From Nitrobacter vulgaris (GTDB lineage: Bacteria > Pseudomonadota > Alphaproteobacteria > Rhizobiales > Xanthobacteraceae): a stretch of 64,000 bases of DNA. Shown here one piece after another: positions 44,250 through 54,163 of the stretch (positions are counted from its first letter, which is position 1; every line of letters begins with the position of its first letter). The notes beneath the pieces are model-generated. The model saw only the letters and a program-made list of their open reading frames with translations. It was not told where the DNA came from and did no database searches. The stretch is taken from positions 1 through 64,000 of the forward strand of contig NZ_MWPQ01000044.1 of NCBI RefSeq assembly GCF_002028545.1, given 5' to 3'. The position numbers were made by a program, and so were the translations under genes.

Positions 44250-44696
44250 TTATCCCTGAACGACTTCGGCGAAGTTCGCGAAAAATTGGTCGGCCAGCTT
44301 TTTGGCCGTACCGCCGATCAACCGCTGACCCAGTTGCGCCAGCTTGCCGCCAGTTTGCGCCGCGGCTTCGTATTTCAGAAGTGTGCCGCCATTGTGATCG
44401 ACCAGCACCACGGTTGCTTCACCCTTTGCAAATCCGGCGACGCCGCCTTCCCCCTCCCCTGCAATCTTGTATCCGTTCGGCGGGTCGAGATCGCTAAGAG
44501 TCACCTTGCCCTTGAAGCGGGCGGATACCGGACCGATTTTCATCCTGGCGACAGCATGGAATTGGTTCGCGTCGGTCTTGATCAAGTCCTCGCAACCGGG
44601 AATGCAGGCTTTCAAGACCTCGGGATCGTTGAGCTTGGCCCACACGCGATCGCGAGAGGCTGCGAGCTCGACTTCGCCGCTCATTGTCATCGCCAT
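44250..44696 (-). CDS. coxG: CoxG-like SRPBCC/START-fold protein
   Basis: 148 residues from ATG 44696, preceded by GGAGG at seven bases. It has the CoxG pattern MSGEVELAASRDRVWAKLND, PEVLKACIPGCEDL and KGKVTLSDLDPPNGYKIAGE. CoxG is thought to recruit CO dehydrogenase to the membrane. It is the first gene of this minus-strand operon. Confidence 0.9.
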   Translation of the reverse strand: MAMTMSGEVELAASRDRVWAKLNDPEVLKACIPGCEDLIKTDANQFHAVARMKIGPVSARFKGKVTLSDLDPPNGYKIAGEGEGGVAGFAKGEATVVLVDHNGGTLLKYEAAAQTGGKLAQLGQRLIGGTAKKLADQFFANFAEVVQG

Positions 44697-44875
44697 GAGC
44701 TTGCCTCCTTGATCGGCGGCCACACTGTTCGAAAGCGCTCACCCCTGACGTAGAGTACGACGGCCGCAAAAGAAAGAGGACAGCGGTGGAGAGCTCACGC
44801 ATAAGCGTGGCGATTTTCGATGGTGAAACCGATCGCTCCCGACTAAAACGCTTGAGTCTGGCAGGAGAAACGACA

Positions 44876-45658
44876 ATGCCCATGATCGATGCCGACGGCT
44901 GCCTGCTGAATGTTTCCGTCGACGGGCGCGACAGCGGCCCGACGCTGATGCTGTCGAACGCACTCGGCTGCACGCTGCAGATGTGGGAGCCGCAGATGGC
45001 GACGCTGTCGAAGCTGTTCCGAATCGTCCGCTATGACCGGCGCGGCCACGGCAAGTCCGGTGCGCCACCCGGCCCCTATTCGATGGAGCGCTTTGGCCGG
45101 GATGTGCTGGCAATTCTGGACGACCTCAACATCGCAAGAGCGCACTGGTGCGGATTATCCATGGGCGGCATGGTCGGCCAATGGCTCGGAGCAAATGCGC
45201 CGGAGCGGTTCGACCGGATCATTCTCGCCAATACGAATTGCTACTATCCCGATCCGACCAATTGGCACGCCCGCATCAAGGCAGTGAAGGATGGCGGTCT
45301 CGCTGCAATCGCCGACACCGTAATCAGCGGCTGGCTGACCGCAAGCTTTCGCGAACGCGAACCTCAGGTCACGGCGAAGATTAAAGCCATGCTGAGCGCC
45401 TCTCCGGTGGAGGGTTACATCGCCTGCTGTCAGGCGTTGAGTACCCTGGATCAGCGCGCGTTGCTGCCGCGCATCAAAAGCCCTACGCTCGTCATCGCCG
45501 GACGGCACGACCTGTCGACGCCTGTCGCGGCCGGTGAATACATCCGCAGCCAGATTCCTTCCGCCAACATGACCATCCTTGACGCCGCACATATCTCTAA
45601 CGTCGAACAATCACACGCTTTCACAGAGGCAGTGGCCGGCTTCCTGATGCAGCAGTAG
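44876..45658 (+). CDS. Alpha/beta hydrolase, 3-oxoadipate enol-lactonase-like
   Basis: 260 residues from ATG 44876 with AGGAG upstream. It has the PcaD-type layout: oxyanion region LMLSNALGCTLQMWEPQMAT, RYDRRGHGKSGAPPGPYS, nucleophile Ser in WCGLSMGGMVGQWLG (about residue 94), acid Asp in VIAGRHDLSTPV and His in LDAAHISNVEQ. The catalytic triad is complete. Other pca genes are absent, so the exact substrate is open. Confidence 0.85.
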   Translation: MPMIDADGCLLNVSVDGRDSGPTLMLSNALGCTLQMWEPQMATLSKLFRIVRYDRRGHGKSGAPPGPYSMERFGRDVLAILDDLNIARAHWCGLSMGGMVGQWLGANAPERFDRIILANTNCYYPDPTNWHARIKAVKDGGLAAIADTVISGWLTASFREREPQVTAKIKAMLSASPVEGYIACCQALSTLDQRALLPRIKSPTLVIAGRHDLSTPVAAGEYIRSQIPSANMTILDAAHISNVEQSHAFTEAVAGFLMQQ

Positions 45659-45711
45659 TCAAATGAACGCCCTGCAACCGATCACGCGGTCAAGGAAACC
45701 AGCACGATCGT

Positions 45712-46239
45712 TCAGGAACTGGCATTGGTCGAAGGATAGACTTCCGGTTGCGAAGGCCATCGTCTCACCGGCGGCGGATCGCGCTGGAACGGCGGCTCGG
45801 CCGCCATCAGGATGGCACCGCCAAGTAGCAATAGCAGTTCGGTCGCATGCAGGCGCACCGCGGCCATTTCGCCTACTCGTGACGCCATCACCATGCTGGC
45901 GAAGGCGATGAGGCTGCCGATGCCGAGCGCGAGCGCTAGTACCTCATCGAAGCTGCCTGACTTCCGGACCGAAGCGCGCGTGGTCATCACCAGGAACACC
46001 GCGAAGAACGCCACGACGGTCATCTTGCCGAGCGCCAGGAGCCAGGCCAAACGCACAAGGTCCATCGCCGCGAAATGGAGGTGGTCGCTGAGAAACAACG
46101 CAACCGACACATTGGCCAGGTCGTAAAGTCCGTGCACCGGCGACGCCACGATCTTGAAAGCGACGAAGGTCCAGGCAGGAACGAAATAGAGCGCCAGCAA
46201 CGCTCCGTTGACGGTGCTGATGCGCCAGGAATTGGTCAT
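45712..46239 (-). CDS. Multi-pass membrane protein, unknown
   Basis: About 175 residues from ATG 46239 (MTNSWRISTVNGALLALYFV). Four hydrophobic segments lie near residues 12-32, 48-80, 85-105 and 125-165, and the C-terminal tail is Pro/Arg-rich (PPFQRDPPPVRRWPSQPEVY). The frame is open to 46470, but that part resembles noncoding sequence. Family not recognised. The 450-bp stretch 46240-46695 to livH otherwise shows no gene. Confidence 0.65.
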   Translation of the reverse strand: MTNSWRISTVNGALLALYFVPAWTFVAFKIVASPVHGLYDLANVSVALFLSDHLHFAAMDLVRLAWLLALGKMTVVAFFAVFLVMTTRASVRKSGSFDEVLALALGIGSLIAFASMVMASRVGEMAAVRLHATELLLLLGGAILMAAEPPFQRDPPPVRRWPSQPEVYPSTNASS

Positions 46240-46695
46240 GCGCCATCCCGCTAATCGCGTGGCCGCCGCGTCGGGAACCAGCGCGGCCTTGACGGTGATT
46301 AACGTCGGGTAAACCGAGCGGCGCAACGGAAACCCTTTGTTTACCTTAACAGTCCCGCCAGCCCTGTGGACAACGCCGACGCGAACGGAGGCACAATCCG
46401 GCCGCATCGATTGGATTTCGGGAGACTGGGAACTCTGATTTGACGGCTTTCCAGCCGGCTTGCCCGCCAAATTGCCGTTAGACTGGCCTTTTTAACGCCC
46501 ACCCGCGCGACGAGCTGCTTCCGCTGAGCAAACGACGCCGAAGAAATACACAGCCGCCGGTCCCGCTGAAATTGCCGCGGTTGCCGCCCTCGATTCCCAC
46601 TGTTAGACATTGATTCAAGACGCGCCGGTCCGGCTGCCGGAGCCTAGCATCGCGTCTGATATAGTCGCATTCGGATACGCAGATCACGGCAGCGC

Positions 46696-47610
46696 ATGGA
46701 CTATTTTGCCCAGCAACTCATCAATGGCGTCGTACTCGGCTCGATCTATGGGCTGATCGCGATCGGCTATACGATGGTTTACGGCATCGTCGGCATGATC
46801 AATTTCGCTCACGGCGACATCTTCATGATCGGCGGCTTCATCGCGATGATCACCTTCCTCATCCTGATATCGTTGGGCCTCTCCGCCGTGCCGCTGATCC
46901 TGCTCGTTATGCTCCTCGTTTCAATGGCCGTTACTGCCGTGTACGGCTGGGTTGTCGAGCGCCTTGCCTATAGGCCCCTGCGTCAATCGTTTCGACTCGC
47001 GCCGCTCTTGTCGGCGATCGGCATGTCGTTCGTGCTCTTCAATTTTTCTCAGGTTTCGCAAGGCGCGCAGGCTAAGCCCATTCCGCCGCTCATCACCGGC
47101 GGCTACACGCTTCACGATTCCGGAAATTTCGCAGTCCAACTATCCAATGTCCAGATCGTGGTGGTGGTTACCACCATCGTTCTGCTCGCGATCTTCAGTT
47201 TCATTGTGTCGCGCACGCGCTTCGGCCGCGATATGCGCGCGTGCGAACAGGATCAGACCATGGCGGCGCTGCTCGGCGTGAACGTCGATCGCACCATCTC
47301 AATGACCTTCGTGATCGGGGCGGCGCTCGCTGCCGTCGCCGGCATGATGTACTTGTTGTATTATGGTCTGGTTGATTTCTTCATGGGCTTCGTCGCCGGC
47401 ATCAAGGCATTTACCGCCGCGGTTCTTGGCGGCATAGGTTCGCTGCCTGGCGCGATGCTCGGCGGTCTCGCGATCGGATTGATCGAGACCTTTTGGTCAG
47501 CTTACTTTTCGATCGAGTACAAGGATGTCGCCGCCTTCTCGATCCTGATCGTCGTCCTGATTTTCAGGCCGACCGGCCTGCTTGGCCGTCCCGAAGTCGA
47601 AAAAGTCTGA
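46696..47610 (+). CDS. livH: Branched-chain amino acid ABC permease LivH
   Basis: A 304-residue inner-membrane permease beginning MDYFAQQLINGVVLGSIYGL, with LIAIGYTMVYGIVGMINFAH (the LivH signature), RDMRACEQDQTMAALLGVNV and AVLGGIGSLPGAMLGGLAIG. About eight membrane segments. First gene of livHMGF. Confidence 0.95.
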   Translation: MDYFAQQLINGVVLGSIYGLIAIGYTMVYGIVGMINFAHGDIFMIGGFIAMITFLILISLGLSAVPLILLVMLLVSMAVTAVYGWVVERLAYRPLRQSFRLAPLLSAIGMSFVLFNFSQVSQGAQAKPIPPLITGGYTLHDSGNFAVQLSNVQIVVVVTTIVLLAIFSFIVSRTRFGRDMRACEQDQTMAALLGVNVDRTISMTFVIGAALAAVAGMMYLLYYGLVDFFMGFVAGIKAFTAAVLGGIGSLPGAMLGGLAIGLIETFWSAYFSIEYKDVAAFSILIVVLIFRPTGLLGRPEVEKV

Positions 47611-47620
47611 CGGCCCGGAC

Positions 47621-49006
47621 GTGTCAGCGCCCGCTCTGAGCCAACAAACCGCGGCGCGCGATCGTGGTGTCGTCTTCATCATGAAGAAAGCGGTCGTGAG
47701 CGCGGTCCTGGCGCTGGTGCTGTTCTCGCTCATGATCGGCATTCGTACAGAATCCGGCTCCTCGGGACAGTTGACCTACTGGACCCGGTTCGGCGAACTC
47801 GCGGCCACAGTCGGCGCGGTGTTCGTCGGCAGCATCATTGTCGAAACGCTAAAGCGCTGGATCGGACCCGTCGGAAGTGTCGAACTGCCAGCAACCGTGC
47901 GTCGTACGTTCTCGATGCTGGGTCGCCTGCTGACGCCGGCACTTCTGATTTTCGCTCTGCTGGTGCCGGTCATCTTCTACAATCAGCGTTACCTGCTCGA
48001 CCTTGGGATCCTCGTACTGACCTATGTGATGCTGGGCTGGGGTCTCAACATCGTGGTCGGTCTCGCCGGGCTGCTCGATCTCGGCTACGTCGCGTTCTAT
48101 GCGGTCGGCGCGTACTCCTATGCGCTGCTGGCGCAAAGCGGCTTGCCGTTTCCGCATTTCATGGAAACCTATCCCTACGTCGCGATCGACTTCCTGCAAC
48201 TCGGGCCGTGGGCATTCTGGGTGCTGTTGCCGGTCTCCGGTCTGCTCGCCGCGTTCTGGGGCGTGTTGCTCGGCTTCCCGGTGTTGCGACTTCGCGGCGA
48301 TTATCTCGCGATCGTCACGCTGGCGTTCGGCGAGATCATCCGGATGGTCATTCTCAACTGGCAGGAACTCACCGGCGGACCGAACGGGATCAGCGGCATC
48401 CCGCGCCCCTCCGTGTTCGGCATTCCCCTAACGCCGGGCGAAGATGGTTTCGCGGCGCTGATCGGCGTGCCGTTCTCGCCAACGCATCGTCTGGTTTTCC
48501 TGTTCTATCTTATCCTGGCGCTGGCACTACTTACGAACTGGGTCACCATCCGCCTGCGACGGCTACCTATCGGTCGTGCCTGGGAAGCGATGCGCGAGGA
48601 TGAAATCGCCTGTCGGGCGCTCGGCATCAACATCACCACGACGAAACTCTCGGCCTTCGCCATAGGCGCGATGTTCGGCGGCTTTGCGGGCGCGTTCTTC
48701 GCAACCCGCCAGGGCTTCATCAGTCCTGAATCCTTCACCTTTCAGGAATCGGCACTGGTTCTCGCCATCGTCGTGCTCGGAGGTATGGGCTCGCAACTCG
48801 GCGTGGCGCTCGCCGCGATCGCAATGATCGGGGGATTTGAGTTGTTTCGCGGCCTTGACCAGTTTCGCATGCTGGTGTTCGGCGGAGTCATGGTGCTGTT
48901 GATGGTCTGGCGGCCGCGAGGTCTGGTCAGCCATCGCGCTCCAACCGTGTTCCTGCAAAAACGGACAGAGATATCGTCGTCGCTGGTGAAGGAAGGTCAG
49001 GGATGA
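47621..49006 (+). CDS. livM: Branched-chain amino acid ABC permease LivM
   Basis: About 461 residues from GTG 47621, ten bases after the livH stop; an ATG at 47681 or a TTG at 47582 are alternatives. LivM features are YVMLGWGLNIVVGLAGLLDL, GYVAFYAVGAYSYALLAQSG, RLRGDYLAIVTLAFGEIIRM and RAWEAMREDEIACRALGINI. The N-terminal extension with two extra helices is common in rhizobial LivM. Overlaps livG by 4 bp. Confidence 0.93.
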   Translation: MSAPALSQQTAARDRGVVFIMKKAVVSAVLALVLFSLMIGIRTESGSSGQLTYWTRFGELAATVGAVFVGSIIVETLKRWIGPVGSVELPATVRRTFSMLGRLLTPALLIFALLVPVIFYNQRYLLDLGILVLTYVMLGWGLNIVVGLAGLLDLGYVAFYAVGAYSYALLAQSGLPFPHFMETYPYVAIDFLQLGPWAFWVLLPVSGLLAAFWGVLLGFPVLRLRGDYLAIVTLAFGEIIRMVILNWQELTGGPNGISGIPRPSVFGIPLTPGEDGFAALIGVPFSPTHRLVFLFYLILALALLTNWVTIRLRRLPIGRAWEAMREDEIACRALGINITTTKLSAFAIGAMFGGFAGAFFATRQGFISPESFTFQESALVLAIVVLGGMGSQLGVALAAIAMIGGFELFRGLDQFRMLVFGGVMVLLMVWRPRGLVSHRAPTVFLQKRTEISSSLVKEGQG

Positions 49007-49839
49007 CGACGCCTGTTCCCATCCTCGCCGTCGATGGACTGATGATGCGCTTCGGAGGTATCCTTGCCATCAACGAACTGTCGTTCGCCGCGCAGCGCGG
49101 CCACATCACTGCGCTGATCGGGCCGAACGGCGCTGGCAAGACCACGGTATTCAACTGCGTCACCGGATTCTATCGGCCCTCGCGAGGCACCATGCGCCTG
49201 GTGCACGACGACGGCGCAACCTTCCGGCTCGATCGCCTGCACGACTTTCGCATCTGCAAATATGCCAAGGTAACGCGCACCTTCCAGAACATCCGCTTGT
49301 TTCCCGGCATGACGGCGCTGGAAAACCTGATGGTCGCGCAGCACAATGCCTTGATGCGGGCGTCCGGCTTCGGCCTGCTTGGCCTGATCGGCGCTCCGTC
49401 GTTCCGGTCCGCGGAGAAGCAGGCGATCGACTCAGCTCGCGACTGGCTCGACCGCATTGGCCTGCTGCAACGCGCCGATGACGCCGCGGGCAATCTGCCC
49501 TATGGCGACCAGCGCCGTCTGGAGATCGCGCGCGCAATGTGCACGCATCCCGCGCTGCTCTGCCTTGATGAGCCGGCCGCGGGGCTCAATGCCAACGAGA
49601 GTGCCAGTTTGAGCGAGCTCTTGCTGTCGATCCGCAGGGACTTCGGTACTTCGATCCTTTTGATCGAACATGACATGAGCGTGGTGATGGAAATCTCCGA
49701 CCACATCGTTGTGCTCGACCACGGCGTCAAGATCGCCGACGGCACGCCACGCGCGGTGCGCGACGATCCGAAGGTTGTCGCGGCCTATCTCGGCGCCGAC
49801 GAGGATACGGCTACCGCGGTCATGGAGGGCGGCGTATGA
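49003..49839 (+). CDS. livG: Branched-chain amino acid ABC ATPase LivG
   Basis: A 278-residue ATPase with Walker A GPNGAGKTTV (about residue 44), signature NLPYGDQRRLEIARAMCTHP (about 166) and Walker B LLCLDEPAAGLN (about 186). RTFQNIRLFPGMTALENLMV is typical for LivG. It overlaps livM and livF by 4 bp each. Confidence 0.96.
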   Translation: MTTPVPILAVDGLMMRFGGILAINELSFAAQRGHITALIGPNGAGKTTVFNCVTGFYRPSRGTMRLVHDDGATFRLDRLHDFRICKYAKVTRTFQNIRLFPGMTALENLMVAQHNALMRASGFGLLGLIGAPSFRSAEKQAIDSARDWLDRIGLLQRADDAAGNLPYGDQRRLEIARAMCTHPALLCLDEPAAGLNANESASLSELLLSIRRDFGTSILLIEHDMSVVMEISDHIVVLDHGVKIADGTPRAVRDDPKVVAAYLGADEDTATAVMEGGV

Positions 49840-50579
49840 GCGCCGACTCGACGCCCCTGCTCGCCATTCAAGGGCTTCACGCCGCCTATGGCAAGATCGA
49901 AGCACTGAAGGGCATCGATCTCGACATCAAGGCCGGCGAGATCGTCGCGTTGATCGGCGCCAACGGCGCAGGAAAATCGACTTTGATGATGACCATCTTC
50001 GGTCGCCCCCGCGCCCGCGCCGGCCAGATCCTGTTCGATGGCCAGGACATCAGCTCCATGCCGACGCACGAGGTGGCCCGGTTGCGCATCGCGCAATCCC
50101 CGGAGGGACGGCGCATTTTTCCGCGCATGACAGTCGCGGAGAACCTGCAGATGGGCGCGGACGCCACGCCCGGCAGCAAGGCTGAGCGAGCTGTCAGCCA
50201 GGAGCGCGTGCTTAGGTTGTTCCCGCGCTTGCAGGAGCGTATGTCGCAGCGGGGCGGCACGCTGTCCGGCGGAGAGCAACAAATGCTGGCAATCGGCCGC
50301 GCGCTGATGAGCCGACCTCGCCTGTTGTTGCTGGACGAGCCCTCACTTGGTCTTGCGCCGCTGATCACCCGGCAGATTTTCAGCGCTATCCATACGCTGA
50401 ACCGCGAGGACCATCTCACAGTACTGATCGTCGAACAGAACGCCAATCACGCCCTTCGCCTCGCCCATCGCGGCTATGTGATGGTCAACGGGTTGATCAC
50501 GATGAGCGGCGCCGGCATGGAATTGCTGCAACGACCGGAAATACGCGCGGCCTATCTCGAAGGCGGCCGCCACGCCTGA
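49836..50579 (+). CDS. livF: Branched-chain amino acid ABC ATPase LivF
   Basis: A 247-residue ATPase with Walker A GANGAGKSTL (about residue 41), SPEGRRIFPRMTVAENLQMG, signature LSGGEQQMLAIGRALMSRPR and Walker B LLLLDEPSLGLAP. It closes the livHMGF transcription unit, followed after 181 bp by the binding-protein gene. Confidence 0.96.
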   Translation: MSADSTPLLAIQGLHAAYGKIEALKGIDLDIKAGEIVALIGANGAGKSTLMMTIFGRPRARAGQILFDGQDISSMPTHEVARLRIAQSPEGRRIFPRMTVAENLQMGADATPGSKAERAVSQERVLRLFPRLQERMSQRGGTLSGGEQQMLAIGRALMSRPRLLLLDEPSLGLAPLITRQIFSAIHTLNREDHLTVLIVEQNANHALRLAHRGYVMVNGLITMSGAGMELLQRPEIRAAYLEGGRHA

Positions 50580-50760
50580 GGTGAGCGCGAGTTTGCTGGG
50601 CGATGGCGCGCATGCCGAATCGCTCCCCTGACCGATGAGACCAAGTGGCGGTCACGGAGTGGCGCTCGAAATTTGTCCATGACACCGACCGCAAATCATC
50701 GGACAATGCCTGCACAATGGCAAACATGGCACCTGATCCGCCTCCGCGAGGACTGCTCGA

Positions 50761-51876
50761 ATGAAATCATTGAAGCTGATCGGTCTGACCCTTTTCGCCT
50801 CGCTGGCGCTTTCGGCCACGACCTTCGCCCAGGATATCACAGTGGCGGTGGCCGGCCCGATGACGGGCAGCGAGTCCGCTTTCGGCCGCCAGTTGCAGAA
50901 CGGCGCCGAACAGTTCGTTGCCGATGCCAACGATGCGGGTGGCGTGCTCAACAAGAAGCTGAAGCTGTTCATCGGCGACGATGCCTGCGAACCGAAGCAA
51001 GCGCGCTCCATCGCTGAAAGAATCGCAAGCCGGGGTATTCCGTTCGTCGCCGGGCATTTCTGCTCGTCGTCATCTATTCCGGCTTCCGAAGCTTACGCCG
51101 ACGGCAATGTACTGCAAATCACGCCGGCCTCGACCAACCCGCTGTTCACGGAACGCAAGCTGTGGAACGTGCTGCGTGTCTGCGGCCGCGACGACCAGCA
51201 AGGCGTCGCCGCCGCTGAATACATCGTCGAAAACTTCAAAGGCAAGAACATCGCCATCCTTAACGACAAGACAACCTACGGTAAGGGCCTCGCCGACGAG
51301 ACCAAGAAGGCGCTGAACAAGGCCGGATTTCAGGAGAAGATGTTTGAGTCCTACAATAAGGGCGACAAGGACTTTAACTCCATCGTCTCGCGGCTGAAGC
51401 GCGACAGCATCGATCTGGTTTTCGTCGGCGGCTATTATCAGGAGGCCGGACTAATCCTGCGCCAGATGCGTGATCAGGGCCTCAAGACCATCCTGATGGC
51501 GGGCGACGCCATGAACGACAAGAAGTTCGCATCCATTACCGGCCCTCTTGCCGAGGGTACACTGTTCACCTTCGGTCCGGACCCGCGCAAGAAGCCGACA
51601 GCCAAGGCGATCGTCGAGAAATTCAAGGCCAAGGGCGTCGATCCGGAAGGTTACACGCTCTACACCTATGCGGCGATGCAGGTGTGGGCACAGGGCGCTG
51701 CCAAAGCGGGCACGACGGATCCTATGAAGGTGATGAAAGTCATCAAGGCAGGCGCGTGGGATACCATTCTCGGCAAGCTGGAATTCGATGCGAAGGGCGA
51801 CATCAAGCAGATGGGCTATGTCATCTACAAATGGGACGACAAGGGCAACTATGCCGAGATCGACCCCGCCATCTGA
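50761..51876 (+). CDS. livK: Periplasmic branched-chain amino acid binding protein
   Basis: A 371-residue Leu/Ile/Val-binding-type protein with a signal peptide (MKSLKLIGLTLFASLALSAT, cleavage after TFA). It contains ITVAVAGPMTGSESAFGRQL, DDACEPKQARSIAERIASRG and the ligand-pocket HFCSSSSIPASEAYAD. It should deliver amino acids to LivHM. Confidence 0.94.
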   Translation: MKSLKLIGLTLFASLALSATTFAQDITVAVAGPMTGSESAFGRQLQNGAEQFVADANDAGGVLNKKLKLFIGDDACEPKQARSIAERIASRGIPFVAGHFCSSSSIPASEAYADGNVLQITPASTNPLFTERKLWNVLRVCGRDDQQGVAAAEYIVENFKGKNIAILNDKTTYGKGLADETKKALNKAGFQEKMFESYNKGDKDFNSIVSRLKRDSIDLVFVGGYYQEAGLILRQMRDQGLKTILMAGDAMNDKKFASITGPLAEGTLFTFGPDPRKKPTAKAIVEKFKAKGVDPEGYTLYTYAAMQVWAQGAAKAGTTDPMKVMKVIKAGAWDTILGKLEFDAKGDIKQMGYVIYKWDDKGNYAEIDPAI

Positions 51877-51977
51877 GCCGCGACATTCATCTCATCCTTG
51901 GCATCGTCCCCTCGAACGCGGGGAAGACTGCGCGCGTCATCCTACCGAGCGAGAGTAAAGCCAGGTGTCTCGTCCAA

Positions 51978-52712
51978 TCATCCGAAATTCTGCAACGCCG
52001 GAAAGGTCTCCAGCAGCCAGATACTAGCGTTGGAGATCGTTCCGGTGAGAAACGCGATGCCGGTCAGCACCATGAGTACGCCAATTCCACGCTCTATCTT
52101 AGCGAGATGACGTTTCATCCGATTGAGCAGCGAAGAAAACTGTTCAACCATGAATGCCGCCAGCAGAAACGGAAGGCCGAGCCCAGCCGAATACACCGCA
52201 AGCAAACCCGCTCCCTTCACGACGGTGTCCTCTGCCGCCGCCACCGACAGGATCGCCGCCAGGATCGGCCCGATGCACGGCGTCCACCCGAACGCGAACG
52301 CAAGCCCCATCACATAGGCGCCCCATAACCCGACCGGCTTCGGCGCCGTGAGCCGTCCTTCGCGCATCAAAAAGCCGATTCGCGTCAGTCCGAGAAAGTG
52401 CAGGCCCATGATGATGATGACGATGCCGGCAACGATCGACAACTGCGCCGACCAAGCCCGGATCAGGCTGCCGATGAAGCTCGCACTGGCGCCTAGCGCG
52501 ACGAAGACCGTGGAAAAGCCGAACACAAACATCAACGCGGCGAGCATCACGGCCCGCTTCGAGGCCTTCACTGTCTCGTCGTGAGAAACGTGTTCGATGG
52601 TAGTGCCGGTGAGATAGATCAGATAAGGCGGCACCAGCGGAAGAACGCAGGGCGACAGGAAGCTGACAAGGCCCGCGACCATGGCGGCGGGAAAGGAAAC
52701 GTCGTGAATCAT
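51978..52712 (-). CDS. ccdA: Cytochrome c biogenesis protein CcdA
   Basis: A 244-residue six-helix thiol-redox membrane protein of the DsbD/CcdA family. It carries the redox cysteines in VSFLSPCVLPLVPPYLIYLT (about residue 22) and FAFGWTPCIGPILAAILSVA (about residue 145). It passes electrons from cytoplasmic thioredoxin to periplasmic cytochrome c maturation. Divergent from the P1-family peptidase gene. Confidence 0.93.
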   Translation of the reverse strand: MIHDVSFPAAMVAGLVSFLSPCVLPLVPPYLIYLTGTTIEHVSHDETVKASKRAVMLAALMFVFGFSTVFVALGASASFIGSLIRAWSAQLSIVAGIVIIIMGLHFLGLTRIGFLMREGRLTAPKPVGLWGAYVMGLAFAFGWTPCIGPILAAILSVAAAEDTVVKGAGLLAVYSAGLGLPFLLAAFMVEQFSSLLNRMKRHLAKIERGIGVLMVLTGIAFLTGTISNASIWLLETFPALQNFG

Positions 52713-52861
52713 GCGGCTACTTGCCCTACCATCGCGCCACGATGCAAGGGCTTCGCTTCCTTCCGCGACATTTGTGATCAGGCGTGATCGATTGACCCCG
52801 ACACGCCCGTGCCGTCATCTGACGGTCGGCCGTTTCCCATCGCCGCAAACGAGACCGAACC

Positions 52862-53860
52862 ATGAAGAACCTTCTTACCGACATTTCCGGGGTCCGTGTC
52901 GGCCACGCAGACGACACGAAGCTGGCGTCGGGCGTCACGGCGGTGCTTTTCGATACCCCAGTCGTCGCGGCGATGGACGTGCGTGGCGGGGGCCCGGGTA
53001 CGCGCGACAGCACCCTGCTCGACCCGGTCAATACGGTGGAGCGGATCGACGCTCTCGCGCTGTCAGGCGGCTCCGCTTTCGGGATCGAGGCCGGCGGCGG
53101 CGTTCAGGCCTGGCTCGCCGAACAGCGGCGCGGCTTTGCGATCGGCGACGCGGTCATACCCATTGTGCCCGGCGCGGTCGTGTTCGATCTCTTGAACGGC
53201 GGCGACAAGCAATGGGGTCGTTTTGCGCCCTATCGCGATCTCGGCTACGCCGCCGCAGCGGCTGCGGGAAACGATTTCGCACTCGGCAGCACCGGTGCCG
53301 GGCTCGGCGCTACGACCGCCAATTTGAAGGGCGGCGTCGGCTCCGCTTCGGCCGCCACGCCAAGTGGCGTGCGGGTGGCGGCGCTCGCCGTGGTGAACGC
53401 GGTCGGCAGCGTCACAGTCGGAGACGGCCCCTGGTTCTGGGCGGCGCCATTTGAATCCGGTGACGAATACGGCGGACGCGGGTTGCCGCCGTCGTTCACG
53501 CCGGAGATGCTGGCGATGCGATTGAAGGGCGGCGGGACAGCAAACGCTGGCGAAAACACGACGCTCGCCATCGTCATCACCGATGCGGTGCTTACCAAAC
53601 CGCAAGCCAGACGGCTTGCGATCATCGCCCAAACCGGTTTCGCGCGGGCGATTTATCCAGTTCACGCTCCCCTGGACGGCGATATCGTGTTCGCTGCCGC
53701 CACCGGAGCCAAGCGAATCGATCCGCTCATCGGATTGACCGAACTCGGAATGATCGCAGCCAACACGGTGGCTCGCGCGATCGCACGCGGCGTCTATGAA
53801 GCAAAAGCACTTCCGTTTCTGAACGCATTGCCGGCATGGAAGGACCGGTTTGATCGATGA
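52862..53860 (+). CDS. P1-family (S58) peptidase, DmpA/L-aminopeptidase-like
   Basis: A 332-residue self-processing N-terminal-nucleophile peptidase. Its signatures are GVRVGHADDTKLASGVTAVL, DVRGGGPGTRDSTLLDP, ALSGGSAFGIEAGGGVQAWL and the probable cleavage/nucleophile region NAGENTTLAIVIT, where a Thr may replace the DmpA Ser. Members act as beta-peptidyl or D/L-aminopeptidases. Single gene. Confidence 0.9.
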   Translation: MKNLLTDISGVRVGHADDTKLASGVTAVLFDTPVVAAMDVRGGGPGTRDSTLLDPVNTVERIDALALSGGSAFGIEAGGGVQAWLAEQRRGFAIGDAVIPIVPGAVVFDLLNGGDKQWGRFAPYRDLGYAAAAAAGNDFALGSTGAGLGATTANLKGGVGSASAATPSGVRVAALAVVNAVGSVTVGDGPWFWAAPFESGDEYGGRGLPPSFTPEMLAMRLKGGGTANAGENTTLAIVITDAVLTKPQARRLAIIAQTGFARAIYPVHAPLDGDIVFAAATGAKRIDPLIGLTELGMIAANTVARAIARGVYEAKALPFLNALPAWKDRFDR

Positions 53861-54163
53861 TTCCAATCTGGCGTGCATAGGTCTTTCCGCCACCGAGGAC
53901 GGCATGTAATTCATGTATAGTGTAAATAATTGTATTATTTTGTGTATTTAAGGTTAGTTTCAAGTATAGATTTAGACAATCTGACCGGCGGATACTCCTC
54001 GTGCGCACTGTCGCGCATCTCAGCAATGGAGAAACGTCATGAAGAGAATCCTCGTGCTCGCGTTCCGTCCCCCGACCCGGTGCTAACGCCGCTCATTGCC
54101 CCCGGACGCGGCTCATGTTACGCGGGGCTCTCTCAAGCTCCGCAGAAATTTTCGGAAACGTTC
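53861..54163. promoter_or_regulatory. Upstream region of rpe
   Basis: About 300 bp. Its left part (53905-53960) is strongly AT-rich, unlike the surroundings, and is a likely promoter. A 15-codon frame [15 protein letters not shown] (54039-54086) has GGAG seven bases upstream and could be a leader peptide, but nothing else supports it. Confidence 0.4.

Noticed and set aside
54039..54086. 15-codon leader-peptide-like frame [15 protein letters not shown] before rpe
   Set aside because: Good ribosome site but no attenuator hairpin or codon run that would explain a leader function.
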